Source: an uncultured Eubacteriales bacterium (GTDB lineage: Bacteria; Bacillota; Clostridia; Christensenellales; Aristaeellaceae). Taken from it: a stretch of 64,000 nucleotides of DNA. Numbering within the stretch: the stretch's first letter is position 1; each line of letters begins with the position of its first letter. A program made the position numbers and the translations under genes. This document shows positions 1-7,499 of the stretch, piece by piece. The notes beneath the pieces were generated by a model that was not told the DNA's origin, did no database searches, and was given only the letters and a program-made list of their open reading frames with translations. The stretch lies in contig URJB01000007.1 in the NCBI GenBank assembly GCA_900548145.1, forward strand, positions 19,099-83,098, given 5' to 3'.

Positions 1-479
1 ACGGAACGCTCTTTCTGGAGATGAGCGGTATCACCCTCTGGTACGAGCGCACCGGCGACGCGCCCGCCGCAGAAACCGTTCCCGAGATCACTGCGGAGCC
101 TGTTCCCGAGGTCACTCCCGAACCGGCGGCCGCTCCCGAGCCCGCCGTTAGCGGCGCTGAAGTCATGATTGGAAAGAAGTATGTCATGACGGATGCGGAT
201 GTGAACGGCTACAACATGACCGCCGCGCAGATGGGGAATTTTGAATACTCCATTTTGCTCCAGGAGGACGGCGCGGTGACCTTCGTCATGGCGGGCTCGG
301 ACATTCCCGGCCTGACTTGGGCCTACGGCAGGATTCCCACGGAGACAGGCGAGGTCGACGGCGTCGTCATCGACTATTACACGCAGGCACTGAACCTGGT
401 GCCCACGGAAAAGGGCTTCGACATGGATTACTTCGGCTCCATGCTGATGCGTTTTGCCCCCGAAGACTCCGCCCACTAA
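1..479 (+). CDS. C-terminal part of a hypothetical protein, cut by the window edge
   Basis: The frame is open from base 3 to a TAA at 477-479, and coding continues upstream of the first ATG (position 21) with GTLFLE, so the gene almost certainly begins before the window. After about 25 residues comes a low-complexity Pro/Glu linker built on repeats of the type VPEITAEP and VPEVTPEP. A compact C-terminal domain of about 100 residues rich in Tyr, Met and Gly follows. Such acidic linkers are typical of extracellular or cell-surface proteins of clostridia. I do not recognise the domain and assign no function. The next gene encodes a secreted protein, so both may act outside the cell. Confidence 0.6.
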   Translation, partial: GTLFLEMSGITLWYERTGDAPAAETVPEITAEPVPEVTPEPAAAPEPAVSGAEVMIGKKYVMTDADVNGYNMTAAQMGNFEYSILLQEDGAVTFVMAGSDIPGLTWAYGRIPTETGEVDGVVIDYYTQALNLVPTEKGFDMDYFGSMLMRFAPEDSAH

Positions 480-574
480 GCGTTTTTCCGCCCGCGCCGC
501 CGAAAATGAGCGCGGCGGCGCGGCTCCCTTCGAGCTTTGATTCTCACCGAACGAAAAAAGAGGAGGACTTTCTC

Positions 575-1126
575 ATGAAGAAAATGATCGCTTTCCTGTT
601 GGTCGCGCTGCTGACGCTTTCCTTTTCCGCCGCCTTCGCCGATTCTGTTCCGATGAGCAAAGAGGATCAGATGGTCGGTCTGGTGAAAAGCTTTTTGGAA
701 GAGAATGAATTCCCCTATGAATACGACGACTATACGTTTACGGTGCCCTTTGCCGTCGAGAACTCGATGGAATATGTCTACATGACGGTTTACATCTACG
801 ACGACATGCTGGCCGTGTCCGCGGACGCGCCGGTACAGGGAACCGGGGATGTCTTTGAAAAAATGGCGGTGTTCACCACGCTGGCCAACAACGAGATCTA
901 CTATGCGCAGTTCCGTGTTGAGCTCGACGCAGACAAGGTCTATGTCTCCTGCCGTTCCTGCAATCTGGTGGAGGATGTCATTCCCGGGGAGAACGAGCTG
1001 TTTTACCTGTTCGCCATGCCGCAGAGCTATATGAAGGACTACGGCGATGGCATCCTGGCGGTGCTCGACGGCGGCGATCCCTACGAGGCGTTTGAAGCCT
1101 GTCAGGCAGCGGTGAACGCGCAATGA
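575..1126 (+). CDS. secreted YbjN-like protein
   Basis: 183 residues. The start is fixed by a strong AGGAGG at 561-566, eight bases before the ATG. Residues 1-23 form a classic signal peptide (MKKMIAFLLVALLTL core, cleavage near AFA-DS) with no lipobox cysteine. The mature part alternates short beta strands and helices with many acidic and aromatic residues; its pattern (SFLEENEFPYEYDD near the start, ELFYLFAMPQ near the end) resembles the YbjN / type III chaperone-like fold. That assignment is by eye and tentative. The stop overlaps the next start by four bases (ATGA), so the two genes are translationally coupled. Confidence 0.65.
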   Translation: MKKMIAFLLVALLTLSFSAAFADSVPMSKEDQMVGLVKSFLEENEFPYEYDDYTFTVPFAVENSMEYVYMTVYIYDDMLAVSADAPVQGTGDVFEKMAVFTTLANNEIYYAQFRVELDADKVYVSCRSCNLVEDVIPGENELFYLFAMPQSYMKDYGDGILAVLDGGDPYEAFEACQAAVNAQ

Positions 1127-1632
1127 CGAACAGCAAGAATCCGTATCTGACCGCAAAGGCCGCCAGGAAAAAAACGGATCCCCCCGTTGCGCTGGTCTGC
1201 GCCATCTTTGCGGTGGCGACCGTATCCTCGACGGTCAAGATGTTTTCGCAGGGGAAAACGCTGGCCGGCGTGATGGGTATTCTCATATTCGCCGCGCTCG
1301 CGACGCCGGTCTTTCGCATCCTTCGCCGCGCATACCGCAGAGCCTGCGCGCACCGCATCGCGGGGGCGCTGCTCCCGCTGACGGCGGAGAGCCTGACCTT
1401 TGACCGGCTTGAAACCGTCCTTTCCTCCGGCAAGGCCCTTGAGCAGCTCCAATCGCTCATCGGCAAGGGATACATGCAGAATCTGAGGATCGACTCGGAA
1501 AATCGCACGGTAGGACTGTATATGCCCGAGGGTGCTCTCGTGCAGTGGGTCTGCCCGGGCTGCGGCGCGAAAAACCTCGTTCGGAGAGGCGCCTCCATGC
1601 GTTGCAGATACTGCGACCAGCCGCGCGGGTAA
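1123..1632 (+). CDS. membrane protein with C-terminal zinc ribbon
   Basis: 169 residues, ATGA-overlapping the secreted gene upstream. Residues about 22-38 and 46-66 form two hydrophobic segments, followed by a basic loop (RILRRAYRRA), so the bulk of the protein should face the cytoplasm. The last 30 residues hold CPGCG and CRYC pairs, a typical four-cysteine zinc ribbon. I know no defined function for this architecture. The coupling suggests that it works with the secreted YbjN-like protein, for example in its display or sensing, but that is inference. The 210 bases after it hold no convincing gene. Confidence 0.6.
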   Translation: MTNSKNPYLTAKAARKKTDPPVALVCAIFAVATVSSTVKMFSQGKTLAGVMGILIFAALATPVFRILRRAYRRACAHRIAGALLPLTAESLTFDRLETVLSSGKALEQLQSLIGKGYMQNLRIDSENRTVGLYMPEGALVQWVCPGCGAKNLVRRGASMRCRYCDQPRG

Positions 1633-1842
1633 TGACGGAAAACTCGACCATTAAGGCAGCGCCGCCCAATTCGGCAGCGCGTCTGGCGTTGTCTTTTCCG
1701 CCGCCTGCGGCATACAGATTTCTCGATTTTCCTCCAGGAAGCCTTCGAAATCTGCATTTGCATCCGACGAAAAAACATTTGCCATCCGGCAACCTCGTTT
1801 GCACGGCGCTGCCATAACGACCTGACGAAAGGAAGTGCAGCC

Positions 1843-2568
1843 ATGAAAAGAATCATCGGCGTCCTGCTGGTTCTCATGTTTCTGTTTCCCGCCTCCGCCC
1901 TGGCCGATCTCAGACGGGGCGACCGCGGCGAGGAAGTGCGCGAGCTTCAGCAGATGCTCTGGGATACCGGATTCATCTTTGAAGAGCCGGACGGCGTATT
2001 CGGCGGCAATACCGAAAAGGCCGTGAAGTGGTTTCAGGAATACGCGCTGCTCAAGCAAACCGGCGTAGTCGACGACAGAACCATTGATTCGCTCTATGCC
2101 TGCTGGCTCCAGATTATGGAGGAAAACGGCTACGCCGTGCCCGATGACGAAATGGAGCCCCAGACCGCGGTCTTTGTGTCAGAGTACAATTCGTATGGCG
2201 ATGACGACTACGGCGACAGCTACGGCGATTACCCGGCCTACTGCCATCGCTACACGACGGATGCGGGCGACGAGCACGTCGAGATGTGCAGCTTCCACGC
2301 CCAGCTGGCCGCAAATCAGTCGCTGCCGGGGCTGGAAAAGTGGACGAACGAGCTCAACGATCTCTACAAGGAGTGGATCGACCTCTCCATGGAGAAGGAG
2401 CGCGCCGCCGTGGCCTCCTCTCAGGCGTTCTTCATGCTCTGGCTGGAGCAGCAGCGGATCGCGCTGGAGCAGCAGGGGGCCAAGGATGTAGACGATTACA
2501 TCGAAGCGCTGCTGCGCAATCAGTGCGTCGTTCTGTGCAGCCGGGTGTACGCGGCTCGGACGGAATGA
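1843..2568 (+). CDS. secreted peptidoglycan-binding domain protein
   Basis: 241 residues, with GAAAGGAAG as ribosome binding site. A signal peptide spans residues 1-21 (LLVLMFLFPASALA). Residues about 23-83 match a PG_binding_1 domain: the DLRRGDRGEEVRELQQ start, the GxFGxxTExAVKxFQ signature and GVVDDRTIDSL near the end. A Tyr/Asp/Gly-rich linker (YGDDDYGDSYGDY) follows, then a helical region rich in Glu and Gln. No catalytic hydrolase domain is present, so this is probably a wall-binding or accessory protein rather than a hydrolase. It stands just upstream of the decayed zinc-ribbon gene. Confidence 0.8.
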   Translation: MKRIIGVLLVLMFLFPASALADLRRGDRGEEVRELQQMLWDTGFIFEEPDGVFGGNTEKAVKWFQEYALLKQTGVVDDRTIDSLYACWLQIMEENGYAVPDDEMEPQTAVFVSEYNSYGDDDYGDSYGDYPAYCHRYTTDAGDEHVEMCSFHAQLAANQSLPGLEKWTNELNDLYKEWIDLSMEKERAAVASSQAFFMLWLEQQRIALEQQGAKDVDDYIEALLRNQCVVLCSRVYAARTE

Positions 2569-2592
2569 TTTTGAGCAAAAGAAGGACGAACC

Positions 2593-3870
2593 ATGAGTAC
2601 TGCCAGCTATAATTGCCCCTGCTGCTGCGGCGGCCCGCTCAAGTTCAGCGGCGAAAGCGGCAAGCTGGAATGCACCGCCTGCGGCAACAATTACGAGCCG
2701 GAAGCGCTGGAAATGATGACTCCCGAGGAAAGCATCGACGAAATCACCTTCGCCAACGACGCCAAACGCTTCGACACAGGCGAGGCTGGCATGCGGGCCT
2801 ATTTCTGCAAGAACTGCGGCGCAGAACTGATGGCGGATGAGACCGCCGCCGCCGAATGTCCGTACTGCGGCAGCCCCACGATCCTGCCCGACCGCATCGA
2901 GGACGGCGTGAAGCCGGAAAAGGTGATTCCCTTCGTCGTGTCGAAGGAGCAGGCGCAGAAGCAGTTCGAGGACTACTTCAAGGGGAAAACGCTGCTGCCC
3001 AACGTCTTTCTGAACAGTCGCAACCGCATTTCGGAGATGCGCCGGCTGTAGATTCCCTACTGGCTTTTCAGCTGCGACGCGTGCGCCGACATGGTGTACG
3101 ACGCGGAAAAGGTGCGCACGGAGCAAAAGGGCGAGTGGGAAATTACCCGCACGAAGCACTATCTTGTGCGCCGCAAAGGCGGCATGCGCTTTGAAAACAT
3201 TCCGGTGGACGGCAGCGTCAAGATGGACGACAAGCTCACCGAATCGCTCGAGCCCTACGATTTGAGCGCTGCGATTCCCTTCCAGAGCGCCGTTCTGGCC
3301 GGAGCCATGGCGGATCACGCGGACGCGGACTGCGACGCTTGCGAAAAGCGCGCCGTGGAGCGCAGCGTCGAACAGACCATGCTCGACACCGTGAGGGACT
3401 ATGACACGGTCAGCGAGCGCAGCAGGCGCATCATTGCGGAGCGCGGCAGCGCGACGCCCGCACTGCTGCCCGTGTGGCTGATGACGACCGTGAAGGAAGG
3501 AAAAACCTATACCTTCGCCGTCAACGGCCAGACCGGCAAGCTGTGACGTGCGACGTAACCGCCGACAGGAAGAAGTCGCTTTTGTGGGGCGACGCCGTAT
3601 TCGCCGGCGTTTTCGGCGTCGCGGCGCTGATTCTTGCGCTGATGGATGCGCTGGGCAGTGGCTCGCTGCTGATCGGCGCTATGGCTGCAATCATCAGCGC
3701 GCTGGCGGTCGTCGGCGCGCTGAAGGGGCAGCTGAAGCAGACGGCGCAGCAGAGCGCGGCGGGCGGCTATGTCCGGGAGGGGTCCTTCCGCCTGGATGTG
3801 AACGCCGACCATTTTTTTCTATGAAAGCACGACGAAGCGGAAGATTGAGAACAACACGCAGAAGAAATAA
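2593..3870 (+). pseudogene. decayed TFIIB-type zinc-ribbon membrane protein
   Basis: The reading frame resembles clostridial zinc-ribbon proteins: CPCCCG and CTACG near the start, CKNCG and CPYCG pairs, then a beta-rich domain and a C-terminal membrane region. It is broken three times. A TAG at 3049-3051 falls where homologs usually have an aromatic residue before IPYWLF. The frame then shifts just after GQTGKL (about 3545), where the expected KKSLLW segment continues in another frame with two membrane helices. A run of seven T near 3811 shifts it again before the terminal FFYEST...TQKK piece, which ends at 3868-3870. It is a pseudogene unless the assembly is faulty. The intact first part (2593-3051) could still make a 152-residue two-ribbon fragment. 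Confidence 0.7.
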
Positions 3871-3884
3871 CAGGAGGAATCGCC

Positions 3885-3956
3885 AGGGGATCGATTGCGG
3901 CTGCATTGAACGCGGCGGGCGGCACGCTGGCCAGCCAGTGGAAAGAGTATTTTTTA
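3885..3956 (+). pseudogene. N-terminal vestige of an SPFH / virion-core-like protein
   Basis: A good AGGAGG lies at 3872-3877, but the expected ATG reads AGG (3885). The codons that follow encode GSIAAALNAAGGTLASQWKE and then YF, which matches the conserved N-terminus of the SPFH-type 'virion core protein' family usually found next to TFIIB-type zinc-ribbon genes in clostridia (family memory, not a search). Similarity stops near 3956 and a terminator follows immediately, so almost the whole gene has been deleted and the start codon lost. Its position directly behind the decayed zinc-ribbon gene supports the identification. Confidence 0.45.
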
Positions 3957-3971
3957 TCCCATATGCTTCTG

Positions 3972-3999
3972 AGCCTGCATGGTTTTCGCAGGCTTTTTT
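3972..3999 (+). terminator. rho-independent terminator
   Basis: AGCCTGC (3972-3978) pairs with GCAGGCT (3988-3994) and runs into a six-base T tract. It closes the decayed zinc-ribbon and SPFH unit. Confidence 0.75.
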
Positions 4000-4100
4000 G
4001 CTGCGCTTTCCGTCTGTTTGCCGACGCGAGCGCGCCGGTCGGGAGCTTCCCCCACATAAATCGAACGCTGCCAGGAGGGAGAAAACGGCCTGTCCTTTCG

Positions 4101-4649
4101 TTATTGAAACTGCGACAGGCTGCATCGAACGATGCGGTTGACGAAGCGAACGACCTCCTCGCGGCTGTATTTTTCATAGCCCTCCACAACCACGTGCATC
4201 AGCCCGTTGGACAGATGGGTATAGAGCATCTCCAGTTCCGCATCCGTTACGCGATGCAGGTGCTGTTTCCAGTAGGCGATGCTTTTGCCTCGGGCAAGGC
4301 TGATCATTCGGCGCAGTACGTTCGGGCAGGCGTTCTGAAAGATGAGCACGCGGCAGGCCTCCTGCTGCTGCTCGATCATCGTATAGATAGCCTCGATCAG
4401 TGCGGTCACGTCAAAGGAATCCACCAGCTTCAGCGACTGCCGAAACGCTTCCAGCAGATCCTCCTCGATGCTCTCCAGCAGTGCAAAGCAGTCGCTGTAG
4501 TGGGCATAGAATGTCGCACGGTTCAGCTCAGCCCGTTCGCAGACCTCCTTGACGGTGATCTTGTTGATGGGCTTTTCCTGCAGAAACGATAAAAGCGCCT
4601 GCTTGAGCACGCCCTGCGTGTAGCGGATTCTCGCGTCTGTCCTGCTCAT
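4101..4649 (-). CDS. TetR/AcrR family transcriptional regulator
   Basis: 182 residues. The N-terminal 60 residues form a TetR DNA-binding domain: LKQALLSFLQEKPINKITVKE followed by the recognition-helix signature ELNRATFYAHYSD. The C-terminal part is all helical and resembles the TetR_C ligand domains of clostridial repressors; no ligand can be read from it. The gene diverges from the epimerase-like gene at 4819 with 169 bases between them, the usual layout for a repressor next to its target, so it probably controls that gene and itself. A partly symmetrical GGCGACAGTTGCGCC near 4684 is a possible operator, but it is weak. Confidence 0.85.
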   Translation of the reverse strand: MSRTDARIRYTQGVLKQALLSFLQEKPINKITVKEVCERAELNRATFYAHYSDCFALLESIEEDLLEAFRQSLKLVDSFDVTALIEAIYTMIEQQQEACRVLIFQNACPNVLRRMISLARGKSIAYWKQHLHRVTDAELEMLYTHLSNGLMHVVVEGYEKYSREEVVRFVNRIVRCSLSQFQ

Positions 4650-4739
4650 TTATATCATCTCTTCACAAAAAAATCACACTTATTGGCGACAGTTGCGCCA
4701 TGTGTGTCGGTTTTCTTTCACGCGGCGGCGCATTGACGG

Positions 4740-4768
4740 TTGCCCTTTATGGCCGTCTCTATTATACT
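4740..4768 (+). promoter_or_regulatory. sigma-A-type promoter of the epimerase-like gene
   Basis: TTGCCC (4740-4745), a 17-base spacer and TATACT (4763-4768). It lies 50 bases before the start at 4819 and within reach of the divergent TetR gene. Confidence 0.55.
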
Positions 4769-4818
4769 GTAAGCGTGAAAGATAATCAACATCTGTCTTT
4801 CATTTTGGAGGCGATAGG

Positions 4819-5823
4819 ATGTTTGAAAAATATCTGATTACAGGCGCGACGGGGTTTCTGGGACGTACTGTGCTGGCACAGCTGCGGGACTCGAAGGCAG
4901 AAATCCGTGCACTGGTGATGGAGGGTGATCCGCTGGCGCGGGAGCTTTCTCAGAATGTTCGCGTCATAACGGGCGACGTGTGCGACGAAGCCGCGCTCGA
5001 CCTCTTCTTCGCGGGCGCAGATGAGCATACTTGCGTCATTCACTGCGCGGGGATGATCTCCGTGGCCACCCATCCCGGCGACCGAATCTACCGGGTCAAT
5101 GTGGACGGCACGAGAAATATTCTGAAATTCTGCCGCCAATGCGGCGTTGGCAAGCTGGTCTACGTCAGCTCCGTCCATGCGATTCCGGAAAAGCCGAAGG
5201 GCACAGAAATTGCGGAGACGACGGCCTTTTCCCCGGAGCTTGTCAGGGGCGATTACGCAAAGAGCAAGGCCATGGCCACGGCGCTGGTGCTGCAGACGGC
5301 GAAGGAAGGGCTGAACGCCAGCGTCGTGTTCCCATCGGGCATCATCGGGCCGGGCGATCTGGGAAAGGGCAGCATCACGAACATGCTGCTGTCCTTCCTC
5401 ACGGGCAAGCTGCCGCTGGCGGTAAAGGGCGGATATGATTTCGTGGACGTGCGAGACGTAGCTGCGGGCGTCATCGCCTGTGCGGAGCACGGTCTGCCCG
5501 GGCACGGCTACATTCTCTCCGGTCATTACGCCACCATCCGGGATATACTGGAGCTGGTGAAAAAGACGGTGAACCTGCGGCGCAACGTATCCTACCTGCC
5601 GATCAGCTTTGCAAAGCTGGTTGCGCCGCTCTATGAAAAGATCAGTCTGCGCAGGCGGGAACCGCTTTACTTTACGCCCTATTCCATCGCGGTACTGGAC
5701 TCCAACGGCGCATTCAGCCGCAACGCTGCGGCGACGGCCCTCGGCTATTCGCCCAGGCCGCTGAGCAGCACGATCCGGGATACCGTACTGTGGTTAAAGG
5801 AGAAGATGGGCGGTAAATCATAG
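4819..5823 (+). CDS. NAD-dependent epimerase/dehydratase family protein (extended SDR)
   Basis: 334 residues, with GGAGG before the ATG. The Rossmann motif TGATGFLG is at residues 8-15, the catalytic pair sits in YAKSK near residue 146, and a serine pair (YVSSVHA) is in the expected place about 25 residues before it. The C-terminal third is the substrate domain. The sequence resembles dihydroflavonol-4-reductase-like or 3-beta-HSD-like extended SDRs, which reduce or epimerise carbonyl or sugar-nucleotide substrates. The substrate cannot be read from sequence. It is the likely target of the divergent TetR regulator and is monocistronic, with a terminator 35 bases downstream. Confidence 0.85.
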   Translation: MFEKYLITGATGFLGRTVLAQLRDSKAEIRALVMEGDPLARELSQNVRVITGDVCDEAALDLFFAGADEHTCVIHCAGMISVATHPGDRIYRVNVDGTRNILKFCRQCGVGKLVYVSSVHAIPEKPKGTEIAETTAFSPELVRGDYAKSKAMATALVLQTAKEGLNASVVFPSGIIGPGDLGKGSITNMLLSFLTGKLPLAVKGGYDFVDVRDVAAGVIACAEHGLPGHGYILSGHYATIRDILELVKKTVNLRRNVSYLPISFAKLVAPLYEKISLRRREPLYFTPYSIAVLDSNGAFSRNAAATALGYSPRPLSSTIRDTVLWLKEKMGGKS

Positions 5824-5857
5824 GTGTAATAAAGATATGAAAAGTATGCATAGCTAC

Positions 5858-5887
5858 GGGTGGCTTGACCAGCCGCCCTTTCTTTTC
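5858..5887 (+). terminator. rho-independent terminator
   Basis: GGGTGGC (5858-5864) pairs with GCCGCCC (5872-5878, one G-T pair), followed by TTTCTTTTC. It ends the epimerase transcript. Confidence 0.65.
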
Positions 5888-5888
5888 G

Positions 5889-6142
5889 GTAGCGCTAAAA
5901 ACATCGATCATTTGGACGTTTGCTTCATCGGTGCGTCTGCACAGAGCCATAATTGCTCTGTAAACGGCGTGTGCAAATGCACCCACTATTGCACCCTGCA
6001 GGGTGCATCGTCCCCTGTATCATACTTTGAAACCCAATAAATCACAGTGAAAATATTTTTGAAAAAACGCCTTTATTTTAACAGGCTGAACTCTTTTGGG
6101 CAAGTTTTTAGAGGTATAGTTTGCCAGATTCGCCACCAAGGC
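5889..6142. repeat. gene-free stretch with two perfect palindromic hairpins
   Basis: I see no gene on the plus strand here. ACAGAGC (5941-5947) pairs with GCTCTGT (5955-5961). The 18-base perfect palindrome TGCACCCTGCAGGGTGCA lies at 5990-6007. The DNA is more AT-rich than its surroundings. On the minus strand a 74-codon frame (6020-6244) is open and encodes a basic peptide with LPKRVQPVKIKAFFQKYF; it has no clear ribosome binding site and overlaps a strong hairpin, so I do not call it a gene. Confidence 0.4.
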
Positions 6143-6178
6143 AAAACACCTTTCACAAAATATATGAAAGGTGTTTTT
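6143..6178. terminator. strong hairpin terminator, usable on both strands
   Basis: AAAACACCTTTCA (6143-6155) pairs perfectly with TGAAAGGTGTTTT (6165-6177) and ends in a T run; A residues on the left allow use on the minus strand too, where it would end the XRE gene transcript. Confidence 0.75.
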
Positions 6179-6240
6179 TATAAAAAATTGTCTTAATTGA
6201 ACCTGCGGTTCCATGACATTTTTCGCATTTTGTGCTACCA

Positions 6241-6534
6241 TCATGCCGCTGTCAAAACAGCCGAGCAGCAGGACGAATCATCCTGCTGCTCGGAAGCCAG
6301 AAGATGAAGTTGGCGTGGAATCAGAATACTGTCCATAGGAACCTGCAAAATGCGGCTGAGCGCATAAAGATTGTCTACCGACGGCAAGGTTTCGCCGCGC
6401 TGCCATTTATAAATGGCACGGGGTTCCTCGAAGCCGAAGTACACCTGCAGGTCTTTGACTGTTAATCCGCGCGCTTTGCGAAGCCGGACGATATTCCGGC
6501 CGGTCGCCGTCGGGTCAATGACAGGAAAATCCAT
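6241..6534 (-). CDS. XRE-family helix-turn-helix regulator
   Basis: 97 residues. Residues about 10-66 are a Cro/C1-type HTH: GRNIVRLRKARGLTVKDLQV, then YFGFEEPRAIYKWQRGETLP and SVDNLYALSRIL, the standard five-helix pattern. The tail (SEQQDDSSCCSAV) is short and polar with a Cys pair. A ribosome binding site GGGAGG lies 10 bases before the start, and a promoter with a 17-base spacer lies just upstream. Small lone XRE proteins of this type are common regulators of mobile or stress loci. Its neighbour on the other side is the small-protein pair, transcribed divergently, which it may control (inference). Confidence 0.85.
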   Translation of the reverse strand: MDFPVIDPTATGRNIVRLRKARGLTVKDLQVYFGFEEPRAIYKWQRGETLPSVDNLYALSRILQVPMDSILIPRQLHLLASEQQDDSSCCSAVLTAA

Positions 6535-6567
6535 ACTGCATCGCCTCCCGAATGGATTTCATCATTA

Positions 6568-6596
6568 AGCATACACGTTTTGGAAAGGAATGGCAA
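6568..6596 (-). promoter_or_regulatory. promoter of the XRE gene
   Basis: Read on the minus strand: TTGCCA (6596-6591), 17 bases, TATGCT (6573-6568), placed 34 bases before the start codon. Confidence 0.5.
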
Positions 6597-6629
6597 GCCA
6601 TGAAATTTCTCTCTTGTCCCGATAAGATA

Positions 6630-6672
6630 GGTACGCTGCAGGGCACAGATCCCGGAAGCTCTGCAGCGTGCC
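6630..6672 (+). promoter_or_regulatory. 12-bp-stem hairpin in the leader of the small-protein pair
   Basis: GGTACGCTGCAG (6630-6641) pairs with CTGCAGCGTGCC (6661-6672, one T-G pair) around a 19-base loop. No T run follows. It ends 10 bases before the ribosome binding site of the next small gene, so it could be a leader structure or the 3' end of an unrecognised RNA. Confidence 0.4.
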
Positions 6673-6696
6673 TCAAGCGTCGGGAGGATATGTCAA

Positions 6697-6855
6697 ATGA
6701 ACCGAACAAGAGTATGGTATCGCTACCAGCGCAGACGCGCAATTCATCGGAAAGCGGGCATTCTGCGCCGGATTTGGGGTGCTGCGGAAGTGAACTTGTG
6801 GACAAACGGCAAGACAGGTAAGCTGTCCAAGGGCAAAATCCACTGTTCCTGTTGA
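6697..6855 (+). CDS. very small basic protein of the KGKIHCSC family, ended early by TGA
   Basis: 52 residues from an ATG with GGGAGGA eight bases upstream. The sequence is very basic (RVWYRYQRRRAIHRKAGILR) and ends GKLSKGKIHCSC. Small clostridial proteins with this signature normally continue with a residue pair and another cysteine, giving a CxCxxC-type metal motif. Here a TGA (6853-6855) replaces the next codon; reading on gives MCRHKSRDE and then SDLRKESSLRQQIKEAGLL to a TGA at 6949-6951, which looks like the normal family tail. The gene is therefore probably truncated by one nonsense change (GGA to TGA would do it). Family recognition is from memory. Confidence 0.5.
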   Translation: MNRTRVWYRYQRRRAIHRKAGILRRIWGAAEVNLWTNGKTGKLSKGKIHCSC

Positions 6856-6947
6856 ATGTGCAGGCACAAATCCAGAGATGAACACAGCGCGTCCGATCTA
6901 AGAAAGGAAAGTTCTCTGCGGCAGCAAATAAAGGAGGCAGGATTATT

Positions 6948-7193
6948 ATGAAAAAATTCGTTTCGTTAAAGAAACAGAGCAAAGCCGCGCAGCAGACTTA
7001 TCACAGCCGTCAACGCGCCGGTTGGGGCTGTGTAAATCCCGCTGCACGGGTGGAAAAAGACCGGCACCAATATGACCGAAAACAAGCCAAAGCCTTGCTG
7101 CGAAAGTTGTCCTCGAAAGAGGACTTTTTTTGTTATAGTTCTTTATGTCAAATACCCGGGCTGAATGTCACAGCCGGGCAAACCTGCAATTAG
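6948..7193 (+). CDS. small basic protein, partner of the KGKIHCSC-type gene
   Basis: 81 residues, starting inside the read-through end of the previous frame (ATG at 6948 with AAGGAGG upstream). The first 50 residues (MKKFVSLKKQSKAAQQTYHS, then RQRAGWGCVNP and DRHQYDRKQ) match a small clostridial family in which KKQRREYH is followed by WxxxNPxTR and a YxRK motif. The two small genes occur as a pair. The last 27 codons run through a perfect terminator hairpin (7109-7131), so the natural C-terminus probably lies near residue 55 and a frameshift or substitution may have extended it. The function of the family is unknown to me. Confidence 0.45.
   Translation: MKKFVSLKKQSKAAQQTYHSRQRAGWGCVNPAARVEKDRHQYDRKQAKALLRKLSSKEDFFCYSSLCQIPGLNVTAGQTCN
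7109..7131 (+). terminator. rho-independent terminator inside the 3' end of the small ORF
   Basis: GTCCTC (7109-7114), GAAA tetraloop, GAGGAC (7119-7124) and seven T. It lies inside the open frame that ends at 7193. Confidence 0.75.
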
Positions 7194-7412
7194 TCGAAAT
7201 CAAGAGACAGCACTTTTGACGGAGTGCTCTACGAGGCGTTCTTTGAACCTGCTGCCGTTTCCGAACGCGAATCCGTTTTTCACTTTATCAGAGCAGTTTT
7301 CGTAAATGAATCCAGTCCTGCTGAGATGCACTTTCCCCCACTGAAACGCCAGTATCCACGACAGTCCCTGTCGGAAATATCGTTGTGACCAAAGAAAACC
7401 GGAAGCTATCGC
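7194..7412. other. gap with no assured gene
   Basis: No ribosome binding site or start is seen. On the plus strand one frame stays open for about 55 codons from the segment encoding DGVLYEAFFEP to a TGA near 7388. It has plausible amino-acid usage and could be the end of a lost gene, but I cannot identify it. Confidence 0.25.
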
Positions 7413-7446
7413 AAAAAGGCTTGAGAAATGCTCTCAAGCCTTTTTT
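7413..7446. terminator. bidirectional terminator after the hydrogenase operon
   Basis: AAAAAGGCTTGAGA (7413-7426) pairs with TCTCAAGCCTTTTTT (7432-7446). A and T tracts flank both sides. On the minus strand it lies 54 bases after the hydrogenase stop. Confidence 0.8.
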
Positions 7447-7499
7447 GCCATGATAAGTTCTTCGGAGGCCTCTACTCCCGAAGGGCTTTCATTTCCATG

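Noticed and set aside
3049..3051. TAG read-through in the zinc-ribbon gene
   Set aside because: The same gene has two more frameshifts downstream, so decay explains the stop better than recoding.
6020..6244. 74-codon minus-strand ORF with LPKRVQPVKIKAFF
   Set aside because: No ribosome binding site, crosses a 13-bp terminator hairpin, and lies in AT-rich non-coding DNA. I could not tie it to a known family.
6853..6855. TGA recoded as selenocysteine or glycine in the small KGKIHCSC protein
   Set aside because: Several well-supported genes here end normally in TGA, which rules out genome-wide reassignment, and I see no SECIS-like hairpin just after it. A simple nonsense change is more likely.
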